Assembly (NCBI RefSeq): GCF_000413055.1
Contig: NZ_KE332518.1
Location: 79,490 to 143,489, forward strand
Direction: 5' to 3'
DNA from: Treponema maltophilum ATCC 51939
GTDB taxonomy: Bacteria > Spirochaetota > Spirochaetia > Treponematales > Treponemataceae
DNA length: 64,000 bases
Positions 1 to 8,232 of this stretch are shown here, piece after piece. Every line of letters begins with the position of its first letter. Positions within the stretch are counted from its first letter, which is position 1. Under the pieces are notes generated by a model that ran no database searches, had not been told where the DNA came from, and worked only from the letters and a program-made list of their open reading frames with translations. A program made the translations under genes and the position numbers.

Positions 1-217
1 AGCACTTATTGAAATTATACGGAAGAATCCGTTTCAAAACCCTCCACCATACGAAAAATTAATCGGGAACCTTTCTGGATTATATTCACGACGTATCAAT
101 ATTCAGCATAGATGTGTATATCAGGTCTATTCGGAAAAAATTGTTATTAATGAAATTGAATATGAAGGTATCGTTAAAATTGTCCGGCTGTGGACACATT
201 ATGGCAGTGTAAAATAA
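1..217 (+). CDS. YoeB/Txe-family mRNA endonuclease toxin, 3' end only
   Basis: The open frame enters from the left edge (first full codon at 2) and stops at TAA 215-217. About 71 residues are visible. They contain the family's core: NPF near the front, then RRINIQHR, a VYQV beta strand and a terminal RLWTHY, matching the NPF-(R)RI-x-x-xHRLVY-...-HY pattern of YoeB/Txe toxins, ribosome-dependent RNases of the RelE fold. The expected basic and His residues are present, so it may be functional, but the N-terminus and the partner antitoxin lie outside the window. It is clearly more AT-rich than the gene that follows. The complete YoeB at 19171-19440 shares the NPF and HRxVY landmarks but differs in sequence, so the two are not a recent duplication. 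Confidence 0.75.
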   Translation, partial: ALIEIIRKNPFQNPPPYEKLIGNLSGLYSRRINIQHRCVYQVYSEKIVINEIEYEGIVKIVRLWTHYGSVK

Positions 218-254
218 AATATTGTACAAATCCGCGTTTATATGATTTTCGTAT

Positions 255-1565
255 TTACAGTCTGACAATCTTTGCACCGCTTTTGCGGTCGATGCTCAGG
301 TTTTGAATGTCGGCCGCTTTGAGCGGGGCTTCCGTGAGATCGCCGGAAGCAAGCCTCTTTTCCCGCGCATTTTTTTCAATTACCAGCGTAAGGCCCCACG
401 GCGCGCATGCATAGCGTCCCGTTTTGTGTTCGGGAAGCGCGATCGGATCCGAGCATATGCGCATGCGATACGGTATTTTATCGGCCGCAGCGGTTTTACC
501 GTCCGCGCCGCGTTTTTCCGCATGTTCGGCTTTCGGGTTGCGGGAGAGCGCTTCGGGGCGGGTGAAAATAAAGCTTATGGCTGCGCGCTCTTTTGCAAGA
601 CTCGCCTTTTCCGACAGCTTTTTGAGCGCGAAAGGCGCCGTTTCGGTATTCAGTATAAAGTGGCACCATTTGCCGCCTTTTTTGCCGTCCATCGGGCATT
701 CGTTTTCGTGCGGGCAGGGAGATACGCAGCTCATGTTTTTCCGAAGCATTGCCGCCCGCAATAAACTGATAAAGCGCGCCGCGCGGGGAATACCCGGTTC
801 GGCAACGAAAAAAGCGCATTCGCTCTTTCCGTCCGGTTTTTGTGCGCCGTACGAAAAAAGCCGCGCGGCGTATTTTTTTGCTTCGGCTTCAAGCGACTGC
901 GATGTGTTCCAATACAATTCGTTGAACATATTTGCGCAGGTTATAAACGACGCTTTTTGTTTTATCTGCGTGCCGATTTCTCCTTTTACGCGTACGATGC
1001 GCCAGCAAAAACCGTCCGCGCATTGTGTATTGCCCGCGCCTTCCACGCTTTTGGCGCTTTGCGTGCTGTCCGCGTCCTGTGCGCTTTGCGCATGTTGCGC
1101 ATTTTGTAAGCGGGCGGCGCACGACAAAAACAGGTTTTCGCCCAAGGCGAGGGCGTTTTGGCTTGTGTCCATACAGTACCACGTAAGCTTTACGGCGCGC
1201 AGTTCCGGCCGGGCAAGGTACAGGGCCAACGGAACGCTCAACGGACCCGAACCTATATCGAGGCAAACGCTTTCGTCGTGCAAAAATGAAAAAACGTTTT
1301 CATCGAGGGCGGAGAAAACCGACGTCAATCGGAATAAATTCCACCATAAAAAATAATACGCGTAAGCCGAAAGCATAACGTTGTCGTTCATGTAGCCGAG
1401 CCTGCGCTTCGAGCGCTCGTCGGTAAGGCAGTGCGAAAGCTCTTTGATGTTGCGGGGCAAAAGCAAAAGCTGTTTTGACGAAAGCGGAAGGTTTGTGCGG
1501 ATTATGCCGTCGAAATTGTCCAAAATACGGCGGGCGTCTTCGGGAGGGGAAGCGAATACGTTCAT
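255..1565 (-). CDS. Rsm22-family (METTL17-like) SAM-dependent methyltransferase
   Basis: 436 aa. It has a class I methyltransferase fold: SAM loop DIGSGPLS at residues 103-110, acidic turn YCMDTSQ near 130 and motif ANMFNELYW near 211-219. VAEPG near 254 and the C-terminal CPH...CP...WCHF block follow. The four cysteines (about 280, 284, 290, 301) match the conserved Cys set of Rsm22; human METTL17 has been reported to use these for an Fe-S cluster. The family is tied to small-subunit ribosome maturation; activity on rRNA is inferred. Last gene of the ptsI-der-merR operon: its ATG overlaps the merR stop (ATGA). Residues 155-184 form an odd three-residue repeat insertion (x-Ala-Gln-like). Confidence 0.75.
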   Translation of the reverse strand: MNVFASPPEDARRILDNFDGIIRTNLPLSSKQLLLLPRNIKELSHCLTDERSKRRLGYMNDNVMLSAYAYYFLWWNLFRLTSVFSALDENVFSFLHDESVCLDIGSGPLSVPLALYLARPELRAVKLTWYCMDTSQNALALGENLFLSCAARLQNAQHAQSAQDADSTQSAKSVEGAGNTQCADGFCWRIVRVKGEIGTQIKQKASFITCANMFNELYWNTSQSLEAEAKKYAARLFSYGAQKPDGKSECAFFVAEPGIPRAARFISLLRAAMLRKNMSCVSPCPHENECPMDGKKGGKWCHFILNTETAPFALKKLSEKASLAKERAAISFIFTRPEALSRNPKAEHAEKRGADGKTAAADKIPYRMRICSDPIALPEHKTGRYACAPWGLTLVIEKNAREKRLASGDLTEAPLKAADIQNLSIDRKSGAKIVRL

Positions 1566-1906
1566 TGCGGCTCTTCTTTTTCGCTATGGTGAAGCATGCG
1601 GTACAAATCCAAAAGTTCGAAGCGGATGCGGTTCAGCTGCGGAATAAGCGTATCTGCCCCGCTTTGCGAACCGGCTGCCGCGGCTTCTTGCAGCAATTCG
1701 GCGCGCGCACCTTCTATCGTGTATTTTTTTTCCTGAATAAGATATTTAAGACGCAAAACGGTTTGCACGTCGCGTTTGGAATACGTGCGCCTTCCGCCGA
1801 TATCTTTTACGGGGGCGAGAGAGGGGATGACTTCTTCCCAATAACGGAGCACGTGGGCTTTAACCGAAGTGATCCGCTCAACATCGCCTATCGAAAATCC
1901 CGTCAC
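1562..1906 (-). CDS. Short MerR-family transcriptional regulator
   Basis: 114 aa. The N-terminal 70 residues are a MerR winged helix-turn-helix: SIGDVERIT, the HVLRYWEE recognition region, then GGRRTYSKRDV and LRLKYLIQEK. After this there is only a short coiled segment and no metal- or drug-binding domain. Small MerR proteins of this type are common in spirochaetes and their effectors are generally unknown. Start and stop overlap der (1903-1906) and the Rsm22 gene (1562-1565) by four bases each, so it is translationally coupled on both sides. Targets cannot be told from the sequence. Confidence 0.8.
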   Translation of the reverse strand: MTGFSIGDVERITSVKAHVLRYWEEVIPSLAPVKDIGGRRTYSKRDVQTVLRLKYLIQEKKYTIEGARAELLQEAAAAGSQSGADTLIPQLNRIRFELLDLYRMLHHSEKEEPQ

Positions 1907-3291
1907 GGCTTATCCCTCTCTTCCCATTTTTTGCGGCTCGCCTGAATGTCGAGGTTTATCGGAATTTTCGTATAGCCCAAATCTTCGCGGATTTTATTTT
2001 TCAAATAGGCGATATACGATTGCGGAACCGATTCGGGCTTGGTTGCAAAAAACAAAAAGCTCACCGGGTTTACCTTTGTCTGCACCCCATAGCGGATGCG
2101 GAAGCGCGCGCTGAACGAAGCCGGCGGCCGGTAGGCGGTAAGCCAGTCTTTTAAAGCGGCGTTTAAAGGCCCCGTATCGGTTTGGCGGTTCAGTTGATTG
2201 AACACTTCGCAGGCGGTATTTAAAAGCGGCTTTATGCCCGTTTTTTCTTTTGCCGAAATTTCGACGATCGGCGCGTATGCCATGTGGCCGAACATAATGC
2301 GTATGTTTTCTTCGGCTTTGCGCGCCGTTTTTTTATCCTGTTCCTGTGTGTCCCACTTGTTTAAAACAAAGATGATGCCGCGCCCCTTATCGTGCGCAAG
2401 TTTGATGATTTTTTTATCCTGTTCGGTTAAACCTTCGCCGGCGTCTATAAGATACAGCACGATGTCGCAGCGCTCAAGGGTTTTTATGGCGCGGTTTACC
2501 GAATAATATTCCACGTCTTCTTTAACCTTCGCCTTGCGCCTTATGCCGGCCGTGTCCAATACGCGGAAGATTTTGCCTTTAAAAGAAAAGCTTCCTTCAA
2601 CCACGTCGCGTGTCGTTCCGGCGTAATCGCTGACAATCGACAAGTCCGTGCCGGTAAGGCAGTTGCACAGGGTGGATTTTCCCGTGTTCGGCTTGCCCAA
2701 AACGGCAAGTTTTATCGCCGGTTTTTCTTCAACTCGGCAGGCGCCGGAAAAGTCCAGCTTGGAAAGCAGTAAATCGATAAGTTCGGGAATGCGGTCTCCG
2801 TGTTCGGCGGAAATGCAGATAAGGTCTTTAAAGCCGAATCGGTAAAACTCCTGCGCTTCGCTTTCCAAGCGTCCGCCTTCGGTTTTGTTTACCGCCGCGA
2901 CAACACGGTCCCAATGCGGCCGTAAAAGCGCGATGAATTCTTCGTCTTCGGGGGTAACCGCTTCGGCGTCGAGCAGCAGGAGGATGAGGTCGGCTTTTTT
3001 TAAAGCGTCGAGCGTTTTTTCGGTAACCAAATCGTCCAAAACCGCTTCGGGGCTGCCCGTCGTCCGCGTGAGCTTAAAGCCGCCCGTGTCCATAAGGCGT
3101 ACCGGATTGCCGCGTATGAGCGCGGTTTCTTCAACGGGATCGCGCGTAACGCCCGGCGTCGGGTCGGTAATAACGCGCCGTTTATGCAAAAAGCGGTTGA
3201 ATAAGGTGGATTTTCCCGTATTCGGGCGGCCGGCAATAACGACGAGCGGATGATTCCGATAAGACGCCGCATTTTGCGTATCGTGTTCCAT
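1903..3291 (-). CDS. der: Ribosome-assembly GTPase Der (EngA)
   Basis: 462 aa with two tandem Ras-like GTPase domains and a C-terminal KH-like domain, the layout unique to Der, which acts in 50S subunit assembly. G1 loops read GRPNTGKST (about residues 21-29) and GKPNTGKST (about 200); both have Thr where most Der proteins have Val (NVGKST). NKWD and NKTE, DTGG and DTAG are recognisable G4 and G3 motifs. The start ATG at 3291 has a strong ribosome site (GGGGAGG, 5 bases upstream). It lies 13 bases after ptsI and is followed by merR with a 4-base overlap, so it is probably cotranscribed from the ptsI promoter. Confidence 0.96.
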   Translation of the reverse strand: MEHDTQNAASYRNHPLVVIAGRPNTGKSTLFNRFLHKRRVITDPTPGVTRDPVEETALIRGNPVRLMDTGGFKLTRTTGSPEAVLDDLVTEKTLDALKKADLILLLLDAEAVTPEDEEFIALLRPHWDRVVAAVNKTEGGRLESEAQEFYRFGFKDLICISAEHGDRIPELIDLLLSKLDFSGACRVEEKPAIKLAVLGKPNTGKSTLCNCLTGTDLSIVSDYAGTTRDVVEGSFSFKGKIFRVLDTAGIRRKAKVKEDVEYYSVNRAIKTLERCDIVLYLIDAGEGLTEQDKKIIKLAHDKGRGIIFVLNKWDTQEQDKKTARKAEENIRIMFGHMAYAPIVEISAKEKTGIKPLLNTACEVFNQLNRQTDTGPLNAALKDWLTAYRPPASFSARFRIRYGVQTKVNPVSFLFFATKPESVPQSYIAYLKNKIREDLGYTKIPINLDIQASRKKWEERDKP

Positions 3292-3304
3292 ACCGTACCT
3301 CCCC

Positions 3305-5014
3305 TTAAAAAAACGATTGAAGTTTTTCTTTTATTAAGCGGCCTTCTTTCGGAGAGTCCGCCCATTCTTTAAGCGATTCGATTTGTTCGAGCGTAAAGCG
3401 GGACAGAACCTCTTTTAAATCGCTTATTTTTTTCGGCGAAACGCTGAAGCTTTTTATTCCCATCGACATTAAAAGCAGCATGTTCGCACCGTTTGCCGCC
3501 ATTTCGCCGCATACCGAAACGGGAATGCCGCGTTCGTGCGCCGCGCGTACCGCCGATGCAATCAGGCGCCGCACGGCCGGGTGGAGTTCGTCGAACATCG
3601 GCGCGACCAGTTCGTTTTCTCGGTCGACGCACAGCGTATATTGGGTAAGGTCGTTCGACCCGATCGAAAAAAAAGCGGCTTCGTTTGCCAATGTGTCGGC
3701 CGTAAGGGCGGCAGCCGGCGTTTCTATCATAAGTCCGAGCGGAACGTCTTTGTTGAACGGCACCGCCGAAGCGCTCAATTCGGCCTTTACTTCTTCGATG
3801 AGTTTTTGTGTTCGGTGCAGTTCGCTTATGTCGGTCAAAAGCGGAAGCATGATTTTGAGGTTGCCGTATACGCCCGCGCGCAAAAGGGCGCGAAGCTGCG
3901 TTTTAAATAATTCGGTTTCGGCAAGGCACAAACGGATTGCGCGCCGGCCGAGCAGCGGGTTTTTTTCGCCGGCGGACGGAAGATTTTTGTCGTCGATGAT
4001 TTTGTCGCCGCCCGCATCCAAGGTGCGGATAACCACCGGCTTGTCTTTCATCAATTCAAGCACGGTGCAGTATTCATCGAACTGAGCTTCTTCACCCGTA
4101 TCGGACGCGCCCATAAACAAAAATTCCGTGCGGAACAAACCGATGCCGTCCGCTCCTTCTTCGAGGGCGATTTCGGCTTCTTTTGCCGAACCGATGTTTG
4201 CGTATAATTTGATCGCGAATCCGTCCTTTGTGCACGCGCTTTTTCCGGAAAACGCGGCACGTTTTTCGGCGCGCGCTTTTTCTTCAATAATTTTCCGTTC
4301 GTATTCGGTGCGCGTGCTTTCGTCAGGTTGAATGAAGATTTTGCCGCTGTTGCCGTCCACAATGATTTCGTCGCCGGTGCGGGCGAGATGCGCAATGTCT
4401 TCGATGCCGAATATCATCGGAATGCCGTAGGTGCGCGCCAAAATGGCCAAATGGCTGTTTTGCGCACCCTTATGCAAAACGATTGCCGACAAGTCTTTTT
4501 TCGAAAGCAACACCGCATCCGAGGGACTTAAAAATTCCGCGCACAGGACGGCTTTGGGCGGAATATCGTCGGCTTGAAGCGGATCGTTTCCTAAAAGGTT
4601 GTCGATCAGCTTTCCGTATACGTCGATAATATCTTCCGCGCGTTCTATCAGGTAACTGTCGCCGGATGCGCGCAGTTTGTCGGCGTATTCGGCAACTTTT
4701 TTTTCAACGATCCATTCGGCGTTTTCGGCCGCTTCGTCATGTTCTTTTTTTATTTGCGCGATAAAATCGGGGTCGGAAAGCATGAGTACGTACGTTTGAA
4801 AAATGGCGGCTTGGCGCGTGTTGGTTTTGTCGATAAGCGAATTGAAGTAATCCAGCGTTTTAGTGCGGGCGTTTTCAAATCGCTGCCAATCCTGCGGAAT
4901 TTCACTCGCTGCGATCGGAATTCGTTGTATCTGATGCCGGACGCGGACCGAAAGGACATAGGCCGTGCCCTTTACAAAGCCGCCCGAAGCGGAAATTCCT
5001 TGAAGCGTGTTCAT
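3305..5014 (-). CDS. ptsI: PTS Enzyme I (phosphoenolpyruvate-protein phosphotransferase)
   Basis: 569 aa, full length for Enzyme I, which moves phosphate from PEP to HPr. The N-terminal HPr-binding helical part is followed by the phospho-His loop QNSHLAILAR (His188, usually TSHTAI). The C-terminal PEP-binding TIM barrel has GIGLFRTEFLFM, GSNDLTQY and the catalytic Cys in VSVCGEMAAN. No HPr or EII gene is nearby; many treponemes have reduced PTS sets in which EI may serve regulation, but that is inference. Start ATG 5014: a TTGACA-17-TATATT promoter ends 6 bases before it and no SD is seen, so the mRNA is predicted leaderless. First gene of an operon with der, merR and Rsm22. Confidence 0.95.
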   Translation of the reverse strand: MNTLQGISASGGFVKGTAYVLSVRVRHQIQRIPIAASEIPQDWQRFENARTKTLDYFNSLIDKTNTRQAAIFQTYVLMLSDPDFIAQIKKEHDEAAENAEWIVEKKVAEYADKLRASGDSYLIERAEDIIDVYGKLIDNLLGNDPLQADDIPPKAVLCAEFLSPSDAVLLSKKDLSAIVLHKGAQNSHLAILARTYGIPMIFGIEDIAHLARTGDEIIVDGNSGKIFIQPDESTRTEYERKIIEEKARAEKRAAFSGKSACTKDGFAIKLYANIGSAKEAEIALEEGADGIGLFRTEFLFMGASDTGEEAQFDEYCTVLELMKDKPVVIRTLDAGGDKIIDDKNLPSAGEKNPLLGRRAIRLCLAETELFKTQLRALLRAGVYGNLKIMLPLLTDISELHRTQKLIEEVKAELSASAVPFNKDVPLGLMIETPAAALTADTLANEAAFFSIGSNDLTQYTLCVDRENELVAPMFDELHPAVRRLIASAVRAAHERGIPVSVCGEMAANGANMLLLMSMGIKSFSVSPKKISDLKEVLSRFTLEQIESLKEWADSPKEGRLIKEKLQSFF

Positions 5015-5020
5015 TCGTAA

Positions 5021-5049
5021 AATATAACAGGCATTGGGCGCGCTGTCAA
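5021..5049 (-). promoter_or_regulatory. ptsI promoter, leaderless layout
   Basis: On the minus strand TTGACA (5044-5049), a 17-bp spacer, then TATATT (5021-5026). Only 6 bases separate the -10 box from the ATG at 5014, so the transcript should begin at or next to the start codon. Confidence 0.75.
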
Positions 5050-5113
5050 ATGGTCGGAAGACAACAGAGATTCAATAAAAAATATTGATTAAGAGAAAAA
5101 CTCCGTTTTTTTC

Positions 5114-5161
5114 ATTCTCTGCGCCTATAACATAGGTGAGCAATTATTTGCTCATCTATGT
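5114..5161 (+). promoter_or_regulatory. Rpn-gene promoter motif plus strong leader hairpin
   Basis: ATTCTCTGCGCCTATAA (5114-5130) recurs exactly at 54663-54679 ahead of the other Rpn gene and ends in a -10-like CCTATAA. It is followed by a stem-loop 5130-5161: 14 pairs with one G-T wobble around a 4-base loop, finishing 5 bases before the AAGGAGG ribosome site. The hairpin is absent from the other copy. Confidence 0.6.
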
Positions 5162-5176
5162 TCCAAGGAGGCGCGT

Positions 5177-6049
5177 ATGGACTATCTTCCCCGTCACAAA
5201 AGTGTAGAGGAGCTGACCTTTACCGATGACTTTATGTTCGGTACTATTATGAAAAACAAACCTATCTGTAAAGGGATTCTTGAGCGCTTACTGCATATCA
5301 AAGTCGGCAAAATTGAATATCCGTCTTTGCAAAAGACAATCGCCCCGTTTTACGAAAGCAAAGGTATTCGCCTCGACGTCTATGTTGCCGAAACTTCCCG
5401 TGTTTTCGATATTGAAATTCAAACATCAATTCCGCCAGACCTGCCCAAACGCACACGTTATTACCAAAGTCTTATGGACGTCGATAACTTGCTGCGCGGT
5501 CAAAGTTATACAGAACTCAAAGACAGTTATGTTATCTTTATCTGCACGCAGGATCCGTTCGGCAAGGGTCTCGCCGTATACACCTTTGAAAATACATGCA
5601 GAGAAGACGGCGGTCTTTTCCTTGATGACAGAACAACAAAAGTGTTCTATAATGTGAGTGCATACGGCAAAGAAAAAGACGATGAATTACATGCATTGCT
5701 GCGCTATCTTTGCAAAAAACAGGCAACAAGTCATTTTACGCAGAATATCGATGCACTTGTTGAGAGTACAAAAAACAACGAAAGGTTCAGGAGCTTGTAT
5801 ATGTCATTGAATATTCATAAAGATGATTTAATCAGGCAAGGTTCCCTTATAGGCGAGAAAATCGGCTTTGAAAAGGGCGTTGTTGCCGGTATACGTAAGG
5901 GTAGAAGCGAAGGTGTTGCACAAGGCTTTTCCGATGGGTCGCGCCAGAAAGCCTTACAAGATGCAGGTAATCTAAAACATCTTGGTGTTGCAATCGATAT
6001 TATCACTCAGGCCACCGGTCTTTCCAAGCAGGAAGTGGAAAAGATCTAA
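5177..6049 (+). CDS. Rpn-family PD-(D/E)XK nuclease / putative transposase
   Basis: 290 aa. The N-terminal half matches the PDDEXK_2 / Rpn group (recombination-promoting nuclease, formerly 'transposase'): LTFTDDFMFGTIM near residue 13, acidic core RLDVYV and FDIEIQT (the usual E-x-K appears as E-x-Q, as is common in this family), then RTRYYQSLMD. The tail is a Gly/Arg-rich coil ending in an ATGLSKQEVEKI-type helix. Rpn proteins are metal-dependent DNases tied to RecA-independent recombination and, in some cases, phage defence. Strong AAGGAGG site 5 bases before the ATG at 5177. The leader holds the shared promoter motif and a hairpin. No terminal inverted repeats were seen, so movement of the gene as a transposon is not shown. 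Confidence 0.88.
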   Translation: MDYLPRHKSVEELTFTDDFMFGTIMKNKPICKGILERLLHIKVGKIEYPSLQKTIAPFYESKGIRLDVYVAETSRVFDIEIQTSIPPDLPKRTRYYQSLMDVDNLLRGQSYTELKDSYVIFICTQDPFGKGLAVYTFENTCREDGGLFLDDRTTKVFYNVSAYGKEKDDELHALLRYLCKKQATSHFTQNIDALVESTKNNERFRSLYMSLNIHKDDLIRQGSLIGEKIGFEKGVVAGIRKGRSEGVAQGFSDGSRQKALQDAGNLKHLGVAIDIITQATGLSKQEVEKI

Positions 6050-6085
6050 AAATACTGAGTTCTGTGTCTACGAAATACGGCGGTC

Positions 6086-6114
6086 TGTACAAAAAAGGGT
6101 GCTTGGATTATACT
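6086..6114 (+). promoter_or_regulatory. Promoter of the GerMN gene, leaderless layout
   Basis: TATACT at 6109-6114 with a weak -35 (TGTACA, 6086-6091) at 17 bp. The first in-frame ATG (6116) is too close to the -10 box to be transcribed usefully, while ATG 6122 lies 7 bases beyond it as in the other leaderless genes, so 6122 was chosen as the start. Confidence 0.55.
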
Positions 6115-6121
6115 CATGGGC

Positions 6122-7117
6122 ATGAAAGATTCGTCGGGCAAAAAGCATAACGGAATTGCAGCCGCCTTTTGGATTGCGGTTGCGGTAGCTCTGGTGATTG
6201 CCTTTTTGGTAAAGCAGGACCACATTATCGGCGTTTTAAAAGAAACCGCCTTTTTCGAACACGTATTCGGCCGGGAACCGGATTTTATCGCCCGCCACGA
6301 AACTTCTTCACAGAATAAAACGGACGACATGCAGTCGGGCGAAACCATCGTTCTCGAAAAAGAACAACCGCAAAAAGAGCAGGCGCAGACACAAAAGGAG
6401 CAAGCGCAGGGCGCTTCTTCCGGCGCTCCGGGAAATCTTTTGCCGAGCGACCGCGCTTCATCGGCAGGCGCGGAACGGTCAGGTTCGGCAGCGGGCGTTC
6501 CGTCTTCCGCCGCGGCAAATTCATCCGCTCCGGTTTCTTCGCCGGCTGCAGGCTCCGCAAAGTCCGGCGCCGCAAAAACCCCTTCCGCAGAAAAGACCGC
6601 TTCCGGTACAAAGGACAAAAGCGCCGCTTCATCGGCAGCGAAACCCGCAGCTTCTCAGGCAGCCGCTTCCGAAGCGAAGCCCGCCGCACCTGCGAAAATG
6701 AATCAATATTTGTGCTTTATCGCCATAGGCGCCGACGGTTTTGTGGAGCGCAAAGAGGTGAACCGCGCGGTTCCCAAAACGAACACGCCGCTTACGGCGG
6801 CGCTTACCGCTCTTCTTGAAGGGCCGGGGATTCCCGAACTCGAAAAGGGCTACATATCGCTCATTCCCGCCGGCACAAAACTTTTGTCCGCATCGGTACA
6901 AAACAAAACGGCGTACATCAACTTCAGCCAGGAATTCGCCTTTAACAAATACGGCGAACAGGGCTATTTGGGGCAGCTCATGCAAGTGGTCTACACCGCG
7001 ACGGCCTTCGGTACGATCGACAATGTGCAGTTTTTAATTGACGGAGAAAAGAACGAATACTTGGGCAGCGAAGGCGTGTGGATCGGAACGCCGCTGGCGC
7101 GTTACAACTTTAAATAG
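6122..7117 (+). CDS. Membrane-anchored GerMN-domain protein
   Basis: 331 aa. One transmembrane segment (about residues 11-30) is followed by a long low-complexity linker (about 60-195) rich in Ala, Ser, Pro and EQ repeats. The C-terminal GerMN domain (about 195-331) shows PLTAALTALLEGP, the TKLLSASV strand, INFSQEF and the QLMQVVYTAT helix. GerMN domains occur in the spore protein GerM and in many bacterial envelope lipoproteins; they are thought to bind peptidoglycan or other envelope ligands. The linker would let the domain span the periplasm. Alone on its strand, convergent with the gene at 7159-8232. Function in spirochaetes is not known. Confidence 0.85.
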   Translation: MKDSSGKKHNGIAAAFWIAVAVALVIAFLVKQDHIIGVLKETAFFEHVFGREPDFIARHETSSQNKTDDMQSGETIVLEKEQPQKEQAQTQKEQAQGASSGAPGNLLPSDRASSAGAERSGSAAGVPSSAAANSSAPVSSPAAGSAKSGAAKTPSAEKTASGTKDKSAASSAAKPAASQAAASEAKPAAPAKMNQYLCFIAIGADGFVERKEVNRAVPKTNTPLTAALTALLEGPGIPELEKGYISLIPAGTKLLSASVQNKTAYINFSQEFAFNKYGEQGYLGQLMQVVYTATAFGTIDNVQFLIDGEKNEYLGSEGVWIGTPLARYNFK

Positions 7118-7158
7118 GCGCAACTTTCAATAACGGCGGACGTTAAACGAGTCGAACC

Positions 7159-8232
7159 TTACGGCGCGGCGAAGGTTTCGTTCATAAGCCGGTTAAAATA
7201 AGTTTTGTGTGCCGAATAATATTCGGCGAATATTTTAAATCCGGTTATTTCGAAAACCGTACGCTCTTTCTTTTTGATGATTTGAATGTCGTACACAAAG
7301 CGATGCGAGGCTTGGTCGTAAATGCAGTTTGCCAAAAAAAGTCCCGCCCCCGAAAAAACACGGCTTTGTTTTTCAAAACAGACAAGGGTGTCGTTTCCCG
7401 CTCCGGAAAGCCGTGCGGCAAAGAGGTGGAAGGGGCCGTAAGCTTTTTCGTCAAAGGCGTTTTCTTCCGTTTGCAAAAAATCCGTATACATGAGCGCTTC
7501 GCTTTCCCAAAACCAAAAATTGTCGGTAATTTGACGCAAAAGACCGTCCATCGTTTCGCGCTCCGTTTGCACAAGGGTTTCGGAACCGGAAGAAAATGCG
7601 TCGACCGGCTTGACGGAATCGGCGTTTTCGGGCAGTCCCTTAAATGCCGAAAAAGCGGTGTCCGACGAAGAAGAAAGGGCGCCGACCGTTACGGCGCCGA
7701 AGATGGTTTTGCCGCTTTCGTTTTTGATTTCGCACAGGTTAAAAATCGGCACGGCAAAATCATAGATAAAGGTACATTTTCCGCCGAAAAGCGCCGCCTC
7801 TTCGGTTTTTGTACAGCGCTCCATGCGCGCAGCCTTTGCGCCGAATTCGGCCTTATCGAGCTTTTTGCGGCGTGAAGCGAATTCGTAAAACAAATCGTGC
7901 AGGTAATTGAGCGTATCGGCGTCTTCGGGCTTAAGCGTTTCCAAAACCTTTTCGCCCGTCATCGAAACGTAATCTTTATTTGTGTCGAGCGATATGAATA
8001 CGTTAAGTTCTTTTGAACCGCGTTCGGCGCGGGGCGAATAAAAGCGGATCGCGTAGGTGCCTTCGTCGTACTGCAAAAAACCGATGTATGCACCGGCTGC
8101 ATTCGCGCTATCGCGATAATAGACGTACCGCCCCGATTCGGTCGGCAAAAAGTCCGCAACGCCGGGCAGCGCCGAAAGAACCTGCGCTGAAAGCAAAAGA
8201 GCCGCGCACAGAAAAAGCGGGATTTTTTTCAT
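7159..8232 (-). CDS. Secreted protein of unknown function, coupled to proS
   Basis: 357 aa. A clear signal peptide (MKKIPLFLCAALLLSAQ..., cleavage likely after about residue 20) is followed by a soluble beta-rich domain with no motif I recognise. The start was set at 8232, not further upstream, because this ATG overlaps the proS stop as ATGA and begins the signal peptide. Placement and coupling behind proS look conserved-spirochaete in style, but the role is unknown. Periplasmic or outer-membrane-associated location is inferred from the signal alone; no lipobox is seen. Confidence 0.8.
   Translation of the reverse strand: MKKIPLFLCAALLLSAQVLSALPGVADFLPTESGRYVYYRDSANAAGAYIGFLQYDEGTYAIRFYSPRAERGSKELNVFISLDTNKDYVSMTGEKVLETLKPEDADTLNYLHDLFYEFASRRKKLDKAEFGAKAARMERCTKTEEAALFGGKCTFIYDFAVPIFNLCEIKNESGKTIFGAVTVGALSSSSDTAFSAFKGLPENADSVKPVDAFSSGSETLVQTERETMDGLLRQITDNFWFWESEALMYTDFLQTEENAFDEKAYGPFHLFAARLSGAGNDTLVCFEKQSRVFSGAGLFLANCIYDQASHRFVYDIQIIKKKERTVFEITGFKIFAEYYSAHKTYFNRLMNETFAAP

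Noticed and set aside
424-1356. Long plus-strand open frame opposite the Rsm22-family gene.
   Set aside because: It is antisense to a gene with clear family motifs, lacks a ribosome site or promoter, and has a low-complexity, Cys/Arg/Ala-rich translation typical of a shadow frame.
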